Shown here in pieces: positions 42,295-56,800 of a stretch of 64,000 bases of DNA (positions within the stretch are counted from its first letter, which is position 1; each line of letters starts with the position of its first letter). A program made the translations under genes and the position numbers. The DNA is from Aulostomus chinensis. Its lineage: Eukaryota > Chordata > Actinopteri > Syngnathiformes > Aulostomidae. The notes beneath the pieces are model-generated. The model worked only from the letters and a program-made list of their open reading frames with translations. It searched no databases and was not told where the DNA came from. The DNA lies in contig JBBMOA010000001.1 of assembly GCA_037954235.1 (NCBI GenBank), forward strand, positions 17,162,143 through 17,226,142. The letters are read 5' to 3'.

Positions 42295-45200
42295 AAAGTA
42301 ATGCTGACAGTCATGTAGTATGAGTTGCTACGAACCTCAAAATAATGCGACAGTGATGTCAGAAGAATTGCTAATGATCTCAAAATGATGCGACAGTGAT
42401 TTAGTAAGAATTGCTAATGAACTCAAAATGATGCTAACAGTAATGGAGTGAACGTTTCGAATAACCTCAAAGTGATGCTGACAGTCATGTAGTAAGAGTT
42501 TCTACGAACCTCAAAATAATGCGACAGTGATGTCGGAAGAATCGCTAATGATTTCAAAATGATGCGAAAGTGATGTAGTAAGAATTGCTAATGAACTCAA
42601 AAGGGTGCTAACAGTAATGGAGTGAAAGTTTCGAATAACCTCAAAGTGATGCTGACAGTGATGTGGTTTGAGTTGCGAGTAAATAAAAAATGATGCTGAC
42701 AGTGATGTCGTAAGAATTGCTATTGAACTCAAAACCATGCTAACAGTAATGTAGTAAGTGTTTCGAACAACCTCAAAGTGATGCTGACAGTCATGTCGTA
42801 AGAGTTGCTACGAACCTCAAAATAATGCGACAGTGATGTCAGAAGAATTGCTAATGATCTCAAAATGATGCGACAGTGATTTAGTAAGAATTGCTAATGA
42901 ACTCAAAATGATGCTAACAGTAATGGAGTGAACGTTTCGAATAACCTCAAAGTGATGCTGACAGTCATGTAGTAAGAGTTTCTACGAACCTCAAAATAAT
43001 GCGACAGTGATGTCGGAAGAATCGCTAATGATTTCAAAATGATGCGAAAGTGATGTAGTAAGAATTGCTAATGAACTCAAAAGGGTGCTAACAGTAATGG
43101 AGTGAAAGTTTCGAATAACCTCAAAGTGATGCTGACAGTGATGTGGTTTGAGTTGCGAGTAAATAAAAAATGATGCTGACAGTGATGTCGTAAGAATTGC
43201 TATTGAACTCAAAACCATGCTAACAGTAATGTAGTAAGTGTTTCGAACAACCTCAAAGTGATGCTGACAGTCATGTCGTAAGAGTTGCTCCGAACCTCAA
43301 AATAATGCCACAGTGATGTAAGAAGAATTCCTAAAGATCTAAAAATGATGCGACAGTGATTTAGTAAGAATTGCTAATGAACTCAAAATGATGCTAAAAG
43401 TAATGGAGTGAACATTTCGAACAACCTCAAAGTGATGCTGACAGTCATGTGGTTTGAGTTGCGAGTAAATTCAAAATGATGCTGACAGTGATGTCGCAAG
43501 AATTGCTATTGAACTCAAAACGATGCTAACAGTAATGTAGTAAGTGTTTCGAACAACCTCAAAGTGATGCTGACAGTAATGTAGTAAGAGTTGCTACGAA
43601 CCTTTAAAAAATGCAACAGTAAAGTAGTAAGAGTTGCTACGAACCTCAAAATAATGCGACAGTGATGTCAGAAGAATTGCTAATGATCTCAAAATGATGC
43701 TACAGAGATTTAGTAAGAATTGCTAATGAACTCAAAATGATGCTAACATTAATGGAGTGAAAGTTGCTAATAAACTCAAAGTGATGCTGACAGTCATGTA
43801 GGAAGAGTTTCTACGAACCTCAAAATAATGCGACAGTGATGTCGGAAGAATCGCTAATGATCTCAAAATGATGCGACAGTGATGTAGTAAGAATTGCTAA
43901 TGAACTCAAAAGGGTGCTAACAGTAATGGAGTCAAAGTTTCGAATAACCTCAAAGTGATGCTGACAGTCATGTAGGAAGAGTTTCTACGAACCTCAAAAT
44001 AATGCGACAGTGATGTCGGAAGAATCGCTAATGATCTCAAAATGATGCGACAGTGATGTAGTAAGAATTGCTAATGAACTCAAAAGGGTGCTAACAGTAA
44101 TGGAGTCAAAGTTTCGAATAACCTCAAAGTGATGCTGACAGTCATGTGGTTTGAGTTGCAAGTAAATAAAAAATGATGCTGACAGTGATGTCAGAAGAAT
44201 TGCTCTTGAACTCAAAACGATGCTAACAGTAATGTAGTGATAGTTGCTAATCAACTCAGTGATGCTTTCAGAAATGTAGTAAGTGTTTCGAACAACCTCA
44301 AAATGACGCTGACAGTCATGTAGTAAGAGTTGCTACGAACCTCAAAATAATGCGACGGTGATGTCAGAAGAATTGCTAATGATCTCAAAATGATGCTACA
44401 GAAATTTAGTAAGAATTGCTAATGAACTCAAAATGATGCTAACAGTAATGTAGTGATAGTTGCTAATCAACTCAGTGATGCTTAGAGTAATGTAGTAAGA
44501 GTTGCTACGAACATCAAAATAATGCGACAGTGATGTCAGAAGAATTTAAGATCTCAAAATGATGCCACAGAGATTTAGTAAGAATTGCTAATGAACTAGA
44601 AATGATGCTAACAGTAATGGAGTGAACATTTCGAACAACCTCAAAGTGATGCTGACAGTCATGTGGTTTGAGTTGCGAGTAAATTAAAAATGATGCTGAC
44701 AGTGATGTCGCAAGAATTGCTATTGAAATCAAAACGATGCTAACAGTAATGTAGTAAGTGTTTCGAACAACCTCAAAATAATGCGACAGTCATGTAGTAG
44801 AAGTTGCTACGAACCTTAAAAGAATGCGACAGTGATGTCGGAAAAATCGCTAATGATCTCAAAATGATGCGACAGTGATGTAGTAAGAATTGCTAATGAA
44901 CTCAAAATGATGCGAACAGTAATGTAGTGATAGTTGCTATAAACTCAGTGATGCTTACAGTAATGTAGTAAGAGTTTCGAACAACCTCAAAGTGACGCTG
45001 ACAGTCATGTAGTAAGAGTTGCTACTAACCTCAATTTAATGGTACAGTGATGTCTATGAATTGCTAATAAACTCAAAGTGATACTGAAAGTAATGTAGTA
45101 AGAGTTGCTACGAACATTTAAATAATGCAACGGTAATGTAGTAAAAGTTGCTACGAACATCAAAATAATGCGACAGTGATGTCAGAAGAATTGCTAATGA

Positions 45201-48200
45201 TCTCAAAATGATGCTACAGTGATTTAGTAAGAATTGCGAATGAACTCAAAATGATGTTGACATTAATGGAGTGAAAGTTGCTAATAAACTCAAAGTAATG
45301 CTGACAGTCATGTAGTATGAGTTGCTACGAACCTCAAAATAATGCGACAGTGATGTCAGAAGAATTGCTAATGATCTCAAAATGATGCGACAGTGATTTA
45401 GTAAGAATTGCTAATGAACTCAAAATGATGCTAACAGTAATGGAGTGAACGTTTCGAATAACCTCAAAGTGATGCTGACAGTCATGTAGTAAGAGTTTCT
45501 ACGAACCTCAAAATAATGCGACAGTGATGTCGGAAGAATCGCTAATGATTTCAAAATGATGCGAAAGTGATGTAGTAAGAATTGCTAATGAACTCAAAAG
45601 GGTGCTAACAGTAATGGAGTGAAAGTTTCGAATAACCTCAAAGTGATGCTGACAGTGATGTGGTTTGAGTTGCGAGTAAATAAAAAATGATGCTGACAGT
45701 GATGTCGTAAGAATTGCTATTGAACTCAAAACCATGCTAACAGTAATGTAGTAAGTGTTTCGAACAACCTCAAAGTGATGCTGACAGTCATGTCGTAAGA
45801 GTTGCTACGAACCTCAAAATAATGCGACAGTGATGTCAGAAGAATTGCTAATGATCTCAAAATGATGCGACAGTGATTTAGTAAGAATTGCTAATGAACT
45901 CAAAATGATGCTAACAGTAATGGAGTGAACGTTTCGAATAACCTCAAAGTGATGCTGACAGTCATGTAGTAAGAGTTTCTACGAACCTCAAAATAATGCG
46001 ACAGTGATGTCGGAAGAATCGCTAATGATTTCAAAATGATGCGAAAGTGATGTAGTAAGAATTGCTAATGAACTCAAAAGGGTGCTAACAGTAATGGAGT
46101 GAAAGTCTCGAATAACCTCAAAGTGATGCTGACAGTGATGTGGTTTGAGTTGCGAGTAAATAAAAAATGATGCTGACAGTGATGTCGTAAGAATTGCTAT
46201 TGAACTCAAAACCATGCTAACAGTAATGTAGTAAGTGTTTCGAACAACCTCAAAGTGATGCTGACAGTCATGTCGTAAGAGTTGCTCCGAACCTCAAAAT
46301 AATGCCACAGTGATGTAAGAAGAATTCCTAAAGATCTAAAAATGATGCGACAGTGATTTAGTAAGAATTGCTAATGAACTCAAAATGATGCTAAAAGTAA
46401 TGGAGTGAACATTTCGAACAACCTCAAAGTGATGCTGACAGTCATGTGGTTTGAGTTGCGAGTAAATTCAAAATGATGCTGACAGTGATGTCGCAAGAAT
46501 TGCTATTGAACTCAAAACGATGCTAACAGTAATGTAGTAAGTGTTTCGAACAACCTCAAAGTGATGCTGACAGTAATGTAGTAAGAGTTGCTACGAACCT
46601 TTAAAAAATGCAACAGTAAAGTAGTAAGAGTTGCTACGAACCTCAAAATAATGCGACAGTGATGTCGGAAGAATTGCTAATGATCTCAAAATGATGCTAC
46701 AGAGATTTAGTAAGAATTGCTAATGAACTAAAAATGATGCTAACATTAATGGAGTGAAAGTTGCTAATAAACTCAAAGTGATGCTGACAGTAATGTAGTA
46801 AGAGTTGCTACGAACATCAAAATAATGCGAAAGTGATGTCAGAAGAATTGCTAAAGATCTCAAAATGATGCGACAGTGATGTCGTAAGAATTGCTAATGA
46901 ACTCAAAATGATGCTAACAGTAATGTAGTGAGTGTTTGGAACAACCTCAAAGTGATGCTGACAGTCATGTAGGAAGAGTTTCTACGAACCTCAAAATAAT
47001 GCGACAGTGATGTCGGAAGAATCGCTAATGATCTCAAAATGATGCGACAGTGATGTAGTAAGAATTGCTAATGAACTCAAAAGGGTGCTAACAGTAATGG
47101 AGTCAAAGTTTCGAATAACCTCAAAGTGATGCTGACAGTCATGTGGTTTGAGTTGCAAGTAAATAAAAAATGATGCTGACAGTGATGTCAGAAGAATTGC
47201 TCTTGAACTCAAAACGATGCTAACAGTAATGTAGTGATAGTTGCTAATCAACTCAGTGATGCTTTCAGAAATGTAGTAAGTGTTTCGAACAACCTCAAAA
47301 TGACGCTGACAGTCATGTAGTAAGAGTTGCTACGAACCTCAAAATAATGCGACGGTGATGTCAGAAGAATTGCTAATGATCTCAAAATGATGCTACAGAA
47401 ATTTAGTAAGAATTGCTAATGAACTCAAAATGATGCTAACAGTAATGTAGTGATAGTTGCTAATCAACTCAGTGATGCTTAGAGTAATGTAGTAAGAGTT
47501 GCTACGAACATCAAAATAATGCGACAGTGATGTCAGAAGAATTTAAGATCTCAAAATGATGCCACAGAGATTTAGTAAGAATTGCTAATGAACTAGAAAT
47601 GATGCTAACAGTAATGGAGTGAACATTTCGAACAACCTCAAAGTGATGCTGACAGTCATGTGGTTTGAGTTGCGAGTAAATTAAAAATGATGCTGACAGT
47701 GATGTCGCAAGAATTGCTATTGAACTCAAAACGATGCTAACAGTAATGTAGTAAGTGTTTCGAACAACCTCAAAATAATGCGACAGTCATGTAGTAGAAG
47801 TTGCTACGAACCTTAAAAGAATGCGACAGTGATGTCGGAAAAATCGCTAATGATCTCAAAATGATGCGACAGTGATGTAGTAAGAATTGCTAATGAACTC
47901 AAAATGATGCGAACAGTAATGTAGTGATAGTTGCTATAAACTCAGTGATGCTTACAGTAATGTAGTAAGAGTTTCGAACAACCTCAAAGTGACGCTGACA
48001 GTCATGTAGTAAGAGTTGCTACTAACCTCAATTTAATGGTACAAGGATGTCTATGAATTGCTAATAAACTCAAAGTGATACTGAAAGTAATGTAGTAAGA
48101 GTTGCTACGAACATTTAAATAATGCAACGGTAATGTAGTAAAAGTTGCTACGAACATCAAAATAATGCGACAGTGATGTCAGAAGAATTGCTAATGATCT

Positions 48201-48290
48201 CAAAATGATGCTACAGTGATTTAGTAAGAATTGCGAATGAACTCAAAATGATGTTGACATTAATGGAGTGAAAGTTGCTAATAAACTCAA
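42295..48290 (+). repeat. Two back-to-back 2,997-bp higher-order blocks
   Basis: 42295-45291 and 45292-48288 align at a constant offset of 2,997 bp with few differences. One stretch, about 43760-43990 versus 46757-46990, has been replaced by different units without changing the total length. Each block contains its own 480-bp tandem duplication (42330/42810 and 45327/45807). Confidence 0.92.
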
Positions 48291-49859
48291 AATGATGCTG
48301 ACAGTAATGTAGTAAGAGTTGCTACGAACCTTTAAATAATGCAACAGTAATGTCGTAAGAGTTGCTACGAACATCAAAATAATGCGACAGTGATGTCAGA
48401 AGAATTGCTAAAGATCTCAAAATGATGCGACAGTGATGTCGTAAGAATTGCTAATGAACTCAAAAGGGTGCTAACAGTAATGGAGTGAAAATTTCGAATA
48501 ACCTCAAAGTGATGCTGAAAGTCATGTGGTTTGAGTTGCGAGTAAATGAAAAATGATGCTGAATGTGATGTCGTAAGAATTGCTATTGAACTCAAAACGA
48601 TGCTAATAGTAATGTAGTGATAGTTGCTAATCAACTCAGTGATTCTTACAGTAATGTAGTAAGTGTTTCAAACAACCTCAAAATGATGCTGACAATCATG
48701 TAGAAAGAGTTGCTACAAACCTCAAAATAATGCGACAGTAATGTAGTAAAAGTTGCTACGAACCTCAAAATATTGTGACAGTGATGTCAGAAGAATTGCT
48801 AATGATCTCAAAATGATGCTAAAGTGATTTAGTAAGAATTGCTAATGAACTCAAAATGATGCTAACAGTAATGGAGTGAACGTTTCGAATAAGCTCAAAG
48901 TGATGCTGACAGTCATGTAGTAAGTGTTGCTACGAACCTCAAAATAATGCTACAGTGATGTCAGAAGAATTGCTAAAGATCTAAAAATGATGCTACAGTG
49001 ATTTAGTAAGAATTGCTCATGAACTCAAAATGATGCTAACATTAATGGAGTGAAAGTTGCTAATAAACTCAAAGTGATGCTGACAGTAATGTAGTAAGTG
49101 TTTCGAACAACCTCAAAGTGATGCTGACAGTCATGTAGTAAGAGTTGCTACGAACCTCAAAATAATGCGACAGTGATGTCGGAAGAATTGCTCATGATCT
49201 CAAAATGATGCTACAGTGATTTAGTAAGAATTGCTCATGAACTCTAAATGATGCTAACATTAATGGAGTGAAAGTTGCTAATAAACTCAAAGTGATGCTG
49301 ACAGTAATGTAGTAAGAGTTGCTACGAACCACAAAATAATGCGACAGTAATGTAGTAACAGTTGCTAATGAAATCAAAGTGATGCTGACAGTAATGTAGT
49401 GATTGTTGCTAATAAACTCAGTGATGCTAAAAGTAATGTAGTAAGTGTTTGGAACAACCTCAAAGTGATGCTGACAGTAATGTAGTAAGAGTTGCTACGA
49501 ACCTTTAAAAAATGCAACAGTAAAGTCGTAAGAGTTGCTACGAACCTCAAAATAATGCGACAGTGATGTCGGAAGAATTGCTAATGATCTCAAAATGATG
49601 CTACAGAGATTTAGTAAGAATTGCTAATGAACTCAAAATGATGCTAACATTAATGGAGTGAAAGTTGCTAATAAACTCAAAGTGATGCTGACAGTAATGT
49701 AGTAAGAGTTGCTACGAACATCAAAATAATGCGACAGTGATGTCAGAAGAATTGCTAATGATCTCAAAATGATGCGACAGTGATTTAGTAAGAATTGCTA
49801 ATGAACTCAAAATGATGCTAACAGTAATGTAGTAAGTGTTTCGAACAACCTCAAAGTGA

Positions 49860-50880
49860 TGCTGACAGTCATGTAGTAAGAGTTTCTACGAACCTCAAAA
49901 TAATGCGACAGTGATGTCGGAAGAATCGCTAATGATCTCAAAATGATGCGACAGTGATGTAGTAAGAATTGCTAATGAACTCAAAAGGGTGCTAACAGTA
50001 ATGGAGTCAAAGTTTCGAATAACCTCAAAGTGATGCTGACAGTCATGTGGTTTGAGTTGCAAGTAAATAAAAAATGATGCTGACAGTGATGTCAGAAGAA
50101 TTGCTCTTGAACTCAAAACGATGCTAACAGTAATGTAGTGATAGTTGCTAATCAACTCAGTGATGCTTTCAGAAATGTAGTAAGTGTTTCGAACAACCTC
50201 AAAATGACGCTGACAGTCATGTAGTAAGAGTTGCTACGAACCTCAAAATAATGCGACGGTGATGTCAGAAGAATTGCTAATGATCTCAAAATGATGCTAC
50301 AGAGATTTAGTAAGAATTGCTAATGAACTCAAAATGATGCTAAAGGTAATGTAGTGATAGTTGCTAATCAACTCAGTGATGCTTAGAGTAATGTAGTAAG
50401 AGTTGCTACGAACATCAAAATAATGCGACAGTGATGTCAGAAGAATTTAAGATCTCAAAATGATGCCACAGAGATTTAGTAAGAATTGCTAATGAACTAG
50501 AAATGATGCTAACAGTAATGGAGTGAACATTTCGAACAACCTCAAAGTGATGCTGACAGTCATGTGGTTTGAGTTGCGAGTAAATTAAAAATGATGCTGA
50601 CAGTGATGTCGCAAGAATTGCTATTGAACCCAAAACGATGCTAACAGTAATGTAGTAAGTGTTTCGAACAACCTCAAAATAATGCGACAGTCATGTAGTA
50701 GAAGTTGCTACGAACCTTAAAAGAATGCGACAGTGATGTCGGAAAAATCGCGAATGATCTCAAAATGATGCGACAGTGATGTAGTAAGAATTGCTAATGA
50801 ACTCAAAATGATGCGAACAGTAATGTAGTGATAGTTGCTATAAACTCAGTGATGCTGACAGTAATGTAGTAAGAGTTGCT
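49860..50880 (+). repeat. Partial third copy of the 2,997-bp block
   Basis: Matches 46956-47976 at offset 2,904 bp. The distance differs from 2,997, so it derives from a separate event or has lost two units. Confidence 0.85.
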
Positions 50881-53800
50881 ACGAACCACAAAATAAAGCG
50901 ACAGTAATGTAGTAAGAGTTGCTACGAACATCAAAATAATGCGACAGTGATGTCAGAAGAATTGCTAATGATCTCAAAATGATGCGACAGTGATGTAGTA
51001 AGAATTGCGAATGAACTCAAAATGATGCGAACATTAATGGAGTGAAATTTTCGAATAACCTCAAAGTGATGCTGACAGTCATGTAGTAAGAGTTGCTACG
51101 AACCTCAACATAATGCGACAGTAATGTAGTAAAAGTTGCTACGAACCTCAAAATATTGTGACAGTGATGTCAGAAGAATTGCTAATGAACTCAAAATGAT
51201 GCTAACAGTAATGTAGTGATAGTTGCTAATAAACTCAGTGATGCTTACAGTAATGTAGTGAGTGTTTCGAAAAACCTCAAAGTGATGCTGACAGTCATGT
51301 AGTAAGAGTTGCTACAAACCTCAAAATAATGCTACAGTGATGTCGGAAGAATCGCTAAAGATCTCAAAATGATGCGACAGTGATGTAGCAAGAATTGCTA
51401 ATGAACTCAAAATGATGCGAACAGTAATGTAGTGATAGTTGGTAATAAACTCAGTGATGCTTACAGTAATGTAGTAAGAGTTTCGAACAACCTCAAAGTG
51501 AGGCTGACAGTCATGTAGTAAGAGTTGCTACGAACCTTTCAATAATGCGACAGTGATGTCAGAAGAATTGCTAATGATCTCAAAATGATGCTACAGTGAT
51601 TTAGTAAGAATTGCCAATGAACTCAAAATGATGTTAACATTAATGGAGTGAAAGTTGCGAATAAACTCAAAGTGATGCTGACAGTAATGTAGTAAGAGTT
51701 GCTACGAACCTTTAAATAATGCAACAGTAATGTCGTAAGATTTGCTACGAACATCAAAATCATGCGACAGTGATTTAGTAAGAATTGCTAAAGATCTCAA
51801 AATGATGCGACAGTGATTTAGTAAGAATTGCTAATGAACACAAAGTGATGCAAACAGTAATGTAGTAAGAGTTTCGTACAACCTCAAAGTGATGCTGACA
51901 GTTATGTAGTAAGAGTTTCTACGGACCTCAAAATAATGCGACAGTGATGTCGGAAGAATCGCTAATGATCTCAAAATGATGCGACAGTGATGTAGTAAGA
52001 ATTGCTAATGAACTCAAAAGGGTGCTAACAGTAATGGAGTGAAAATTTCGAATAACCTCAAAGTGATGCTGAAAGTCATGTGGTTTGAGTTGCGAGTAAA
52101 TTAAAAATGATGCTGACAGTGATGTCGTAAGAATTGCTATTGAACTCAAAACGATGCTAACAGTAATGTAGTGATAGTTGCTAATCAACTCAGTGATGCT
52201 TACAGTAATGTAGTAAGTGTTTCGAAGAACCTCAAAGTGATGCTTACAGTCATGTAGTAAGAGTTGCTACGAACCTCAAAATAATGCGACAGTGATGTCA
52301 GAAGAATTGCTAATGATCTCAAAATGATGCTACAGTGATTTAGTAAGAATTGCTAATGAACTCAAAATGATGTTAACATTAATGGAGTGAAAATTGCTAA
52401 TAAACTCAAAGTGATGCTGACAGTGATGTAGTAAGAGTTGCTACGAACCTTTAAATAATGCAACAGTAATGTCGTAAGAGTTGCTACGAACATCAAAATA
52501 ATGCGACAGTGATTTAGTAAGAATTGCTAAAGATCTCAAAATGATGCGACAGTGATTTAGTAAGAATTGCTAAAGATCTCAAAATGATGCGACAGTGATT
52601 TAATAAGAATTGCTAATGAACACAAAGTGATGCAAACAGTAATGTAGTAAGTGTTTCGTACAACCTCAAAGTGATGCTGACAGTCATGTAGTAAGAGTTG
52701 CTACGAACCTCAAAATAATGCGACAGTGATGTCAGAAGAATTGGTAATGATCTCAAACTGATGGGACAGTGATGTCGTAAGAATTGCTAATGAACTCAAA
52801 ATGATGCTAACAGTAATGTAGTGATAGTTGGTAATAAACTCAGTGATGCTTAAAGTAATGTAGTAAGTGTTTCGAAGAACCTCAAAGTGATGTTGACAGT
52901 CATGTAGTAAGTGTTGCTACGTACCTCAAAATGATGCGACAGTGATTTAGTAAGAATTGCTAATGAACTCAAAATGATGCTCAAAGAAATGGAGTGAACA
53001 TTTCGAACAACCTCAAAGTGATGCTGACAGTCATGTAGTAAGAGTTGCTACGAACCTCAAAATAATTCGACAGTGATGTCAGAAGAATTGCCAATGATCT
53101 CAAAATGATGCTACAGTGATTTAGTAAGAATTGCTAATGAACTCAAAATGATGCTAACATTAATGGAGTGAAAGTTGCTAATAAACTCAAAGTGATGCTG
53201 ACAGTAATGTAGTAAGAGTTGCTACGAACCTTTAAATAATGCAACAGTAAATGTAGTAAGAGTTGCTACGAACCTCAAAATAATGCGACAGTTATGTCAG
53301 AAGAATTGCTAATGATCTCCAAATGATGCGACAGTGATGTAGTAAGAATTGCTAATGAACTCAAAATGATGCTAACAGTAATGTAGTGATAGTTGCTATA
53401 AACTAAGTGATGCTTACAGTAATGTAGTAAGAGTTGCTACGAACCTCAATTTAATGGTACAGTGATGTCTATGAATTGCAAATAAACTCAAAATGATCCT
53501 AACAGTAATGTAGTGATAGTTGTAAACAAACTCAGTGATGCTTATAGTAATGTAGAAAGTGTTTCGAAGAACCTCAAAGTGATGTTGACAGTCATGTAGT
53601 AAGTGTTGCTACGAACCTTTAAATAATGCAACAGTAATGTAGTAAGAGTTGCTACGAACATCAAAATAATGCGACAGTGATGTCAGAAGAATTGCTAATG
53701 ATCTCAAAATGATGCAACAGTGATGTCGTAAGAATTGCTAATGAACTCAAAATGATGCTAACAGTAATGGAGTGAAAGTTTTGAATAACCTCAAAGTGAT

Positions 53801-56800
53801 GCTGACGGTCATGAAGTAAGAGTTGCTACGAACCTCAAAATAATGCGACAGTAATGTAGTAAAAGTTGCTACGAACCTCAAAATATTGCGACAGTGATTT
53901 CAGAAGAATTGCTAATAAATTCAAAATGATGCTAACAGTAATGTAGTGATAGTTGCTAATAAACTCAGTGATGCTTACAGTAATGTAGTAAGTGTTTCGA
54001 ACAACCTCAAAGTGATGCTGACAGTCATATAGTAAGAGGTGCTACGAACCTCAAAATAATGCGACAGTGATGTCAGAAGAATTGCTAATGAACTCAAAAT
54101 GATGCTAAAGTGATTTAGTAAGAATTGCTAATGAACTCAAAATGATGCTAACATCAATGGAGTGAAAGTTGCTAATAAACTAAAAGTGATGCTGACAGTA
54201 ATGTAGTAAGAGTTGCTATGAACCTTTAAATTATGCAAAAGTAATGTAGTAAGAGTTGCTACGAAAATCAAAATAATGCGACAGTGATGTCAGAAGAATT
54301 GCTAATGATCTCAAAATGATGCGACAGTGATGTAGTAAGAATTGCTAATGAACTCAAAATGATGCTAACAGTAATGGAGTGAAAGTTTCGAATAACCTCA
54401 AAGTGATGCTGACGGTCATGTAGTAAGAGTTGCTACGAACCTCAAAATAATGCGACAGTAATGTAGTAAAAGTTGCTACGAACCTCAAAATATTGCAACA
54501 GTGATGTCAGAAGAATTGCTAATGAACTCAAAATGATGCTAACAGTAATGTAGTGATAGTTGCTAATAAACTCAGTGATGCTTACAGTAATGTAGTAAGT
54601 GTTTCGAACAACGTCAAAGTGATGCTGACAGTCATGTATTAAGAGTTGCTACGAACCTTTAAATAATGCAACGGTAATGTAGTAAAAGTTGCTACGAACA
54701 TCAAAATAATGCGACAGTGATGTCAGAAGAATTGCTAATGATCTCAAAATGATGCAACAGTGATGTAGTAAGAATTGCTAATGAACTCAAAATGATGCTA
54801 ACAGTAATGGAGTGAAAGTTTTGAATAACCTCAAAGTGATGCTGACGGTCATGTAGTAAGAGTTGCTACGAACCTCAAAATAATGCGACAGTAATGTAGT
54901 AAAAGTTGCTACGAACCTCAAAATATTGCGACAGTGATTTCAGAAGAATTGCGAATAAATTCAAAATGATGCTAACAGTAATGTAGTGATAGTTGCTAAT
55001 AAACTCAGTGATGCTTACAGTAATTTAGTAAGTGTTTCGAACAACCTCAAAGTGATGCTGACAGTCGTGTAGTAAGAGTTGCTGCGAACCTCAAAATAAT
55101 GCGACAGTGATGTCAGAAGAATTGCTAAAGATCTCAAAATGATGCGATAGTGATTTAGTAAGAATTGCTAATGAACTCAAAATGATGCTAACAGTAATGG
55201 AGTGAACGTTTCGAATAACCTCAAAGTGATGTTGACAGTCATGTAGTAAGAGTTGCTACGAACCTCAAAATAATGCGACAGTGATGTCAGAAGAATTGCT
55301 AAAGATCTCAAAATGATGCGATAGTGATTTAGTAAGAATTGCTAATGAACTCAAAATGATGCTAACAGTAATGGAGTGAACGTTTCGAATAACCTCAAAG
55401 TGATGTTGACAGTCATGTAGTAAGAGTTTCTACGAACCTCAAAATAATGCGACAGTGATGTCGGAAGAATCGCTAATGATCTCAAAATGATGCGACAGTG
55501 ATGTAGTAAGAATTGCTAATGAACTCAAAATGATGCTAACAGTTATGTAGTGATAGTTGCTATAAACTCAGTGATGCTTACAGTAATACAGTAAGTGTTT
55601 CGAACAACCTGAGAGTGACGCTGACAGTCATGTAGTAAGAGTTCCTACTAACCTCAATTTAATGGTACAGTGATGTCTATGAATTGCTAATAAACTCAAA
55701 ATGATGCTAACAGTAATGTAGTGATAGTTTCTAATACACTCAAAGTGATGCTGACGGTCATGTAGTAAGAGTTGCTACGAACCTCAAAATATTGCGACAG
55801 TGATGTCAGAAGAATTGCTAAAGATCTCAAAATGATGCGACAGTTATTTAGTAAGAATTGCTCATGAACTCAAAATGATGCTAACAGTAATGGAGTGAAC
55901 GTTTCGAACAACCTCAAAGTGATGCTGACAGTCATGTTGTAAGAGTTGCTACGAACCTCAAAATCATGCGACAGTGACGTCAGAAGAATTGCTAATGATC
56001 TCAAAATGATGCTACAGTGATTTAGTAAGAATTGCTAATGAACTCAAAATGATGCTAACATTAATGGATTGAAAGCTGCTAATAAACTCAAAGTGATGCT
56101 GACAGTAATGTAGTAAGAGTTGCTACGAACCTTTAAATAATGCAAAAGTAATGTACTAAGAGATGCTACGAACATCAAAATAATGCCACAGTGATGTCAG
56201 AAGAATTGCTAATGATCTCAAAATGATGCGACAGTGATGGAGTAAGAATTGCTAATGATCTCAAAATGATGCTAACAGTAATGGAGTGAAAGTTTCGAAT
56301 AACCTCAAAGTGATGCTGACGGTCATGTAGTAAGAGTTCCTACGAACCTCAAAATAATGCGACAGTAATGCAGTAAAAGTTGCTACGAACCTCAAAATAA
56401 TGCGACAGTGATGTCAGAAGAATTGCTAAAGATCTCAAAATGATGCGACAGTTATTTATTAAGAATTGCTAATGAACTCAAAATGATGCTAACAGTAATG
56501 TAGTGATAGTTGCTAACAAACTCAGTGATGCTTACAGTAATGTAGTGATACTTGCTAATAAACTCAGTGATGCTTACAGTCATGTAGCAAGAGTTGCGAC
56601 GAACCTACAAATAATGTGAAAGTGAAGTCGGAAGAATTGCTAATGATCTGAAAATGATGCGACAGTGATGCAGTAAGAATTGCTAATGAACTCAAAATGA
56701 TGCTAACTATAATGGAGTGAAAGTTTCGAATGACCTCAAAGTGATGCTGACAGTAATGTAGAAAGAGTTGCGAATAACCTCAAAATAATGCGACAGTGAT

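Noticed and set aside
42511..52188. Series of similar 72-86 residue minus-strand open frames inside the array (for example 42511-42738, 43994-44254, 46991-47251), at first sight a multigene family
   Set aside because: They recur with the array's own periods (480, 2,997, 2,904 bp) and simply translate the 44-bp unit in successive frames. Length follows where a stop-free subtype occurs, there is no splice or promoter signal, and the sequence is low-complexity.
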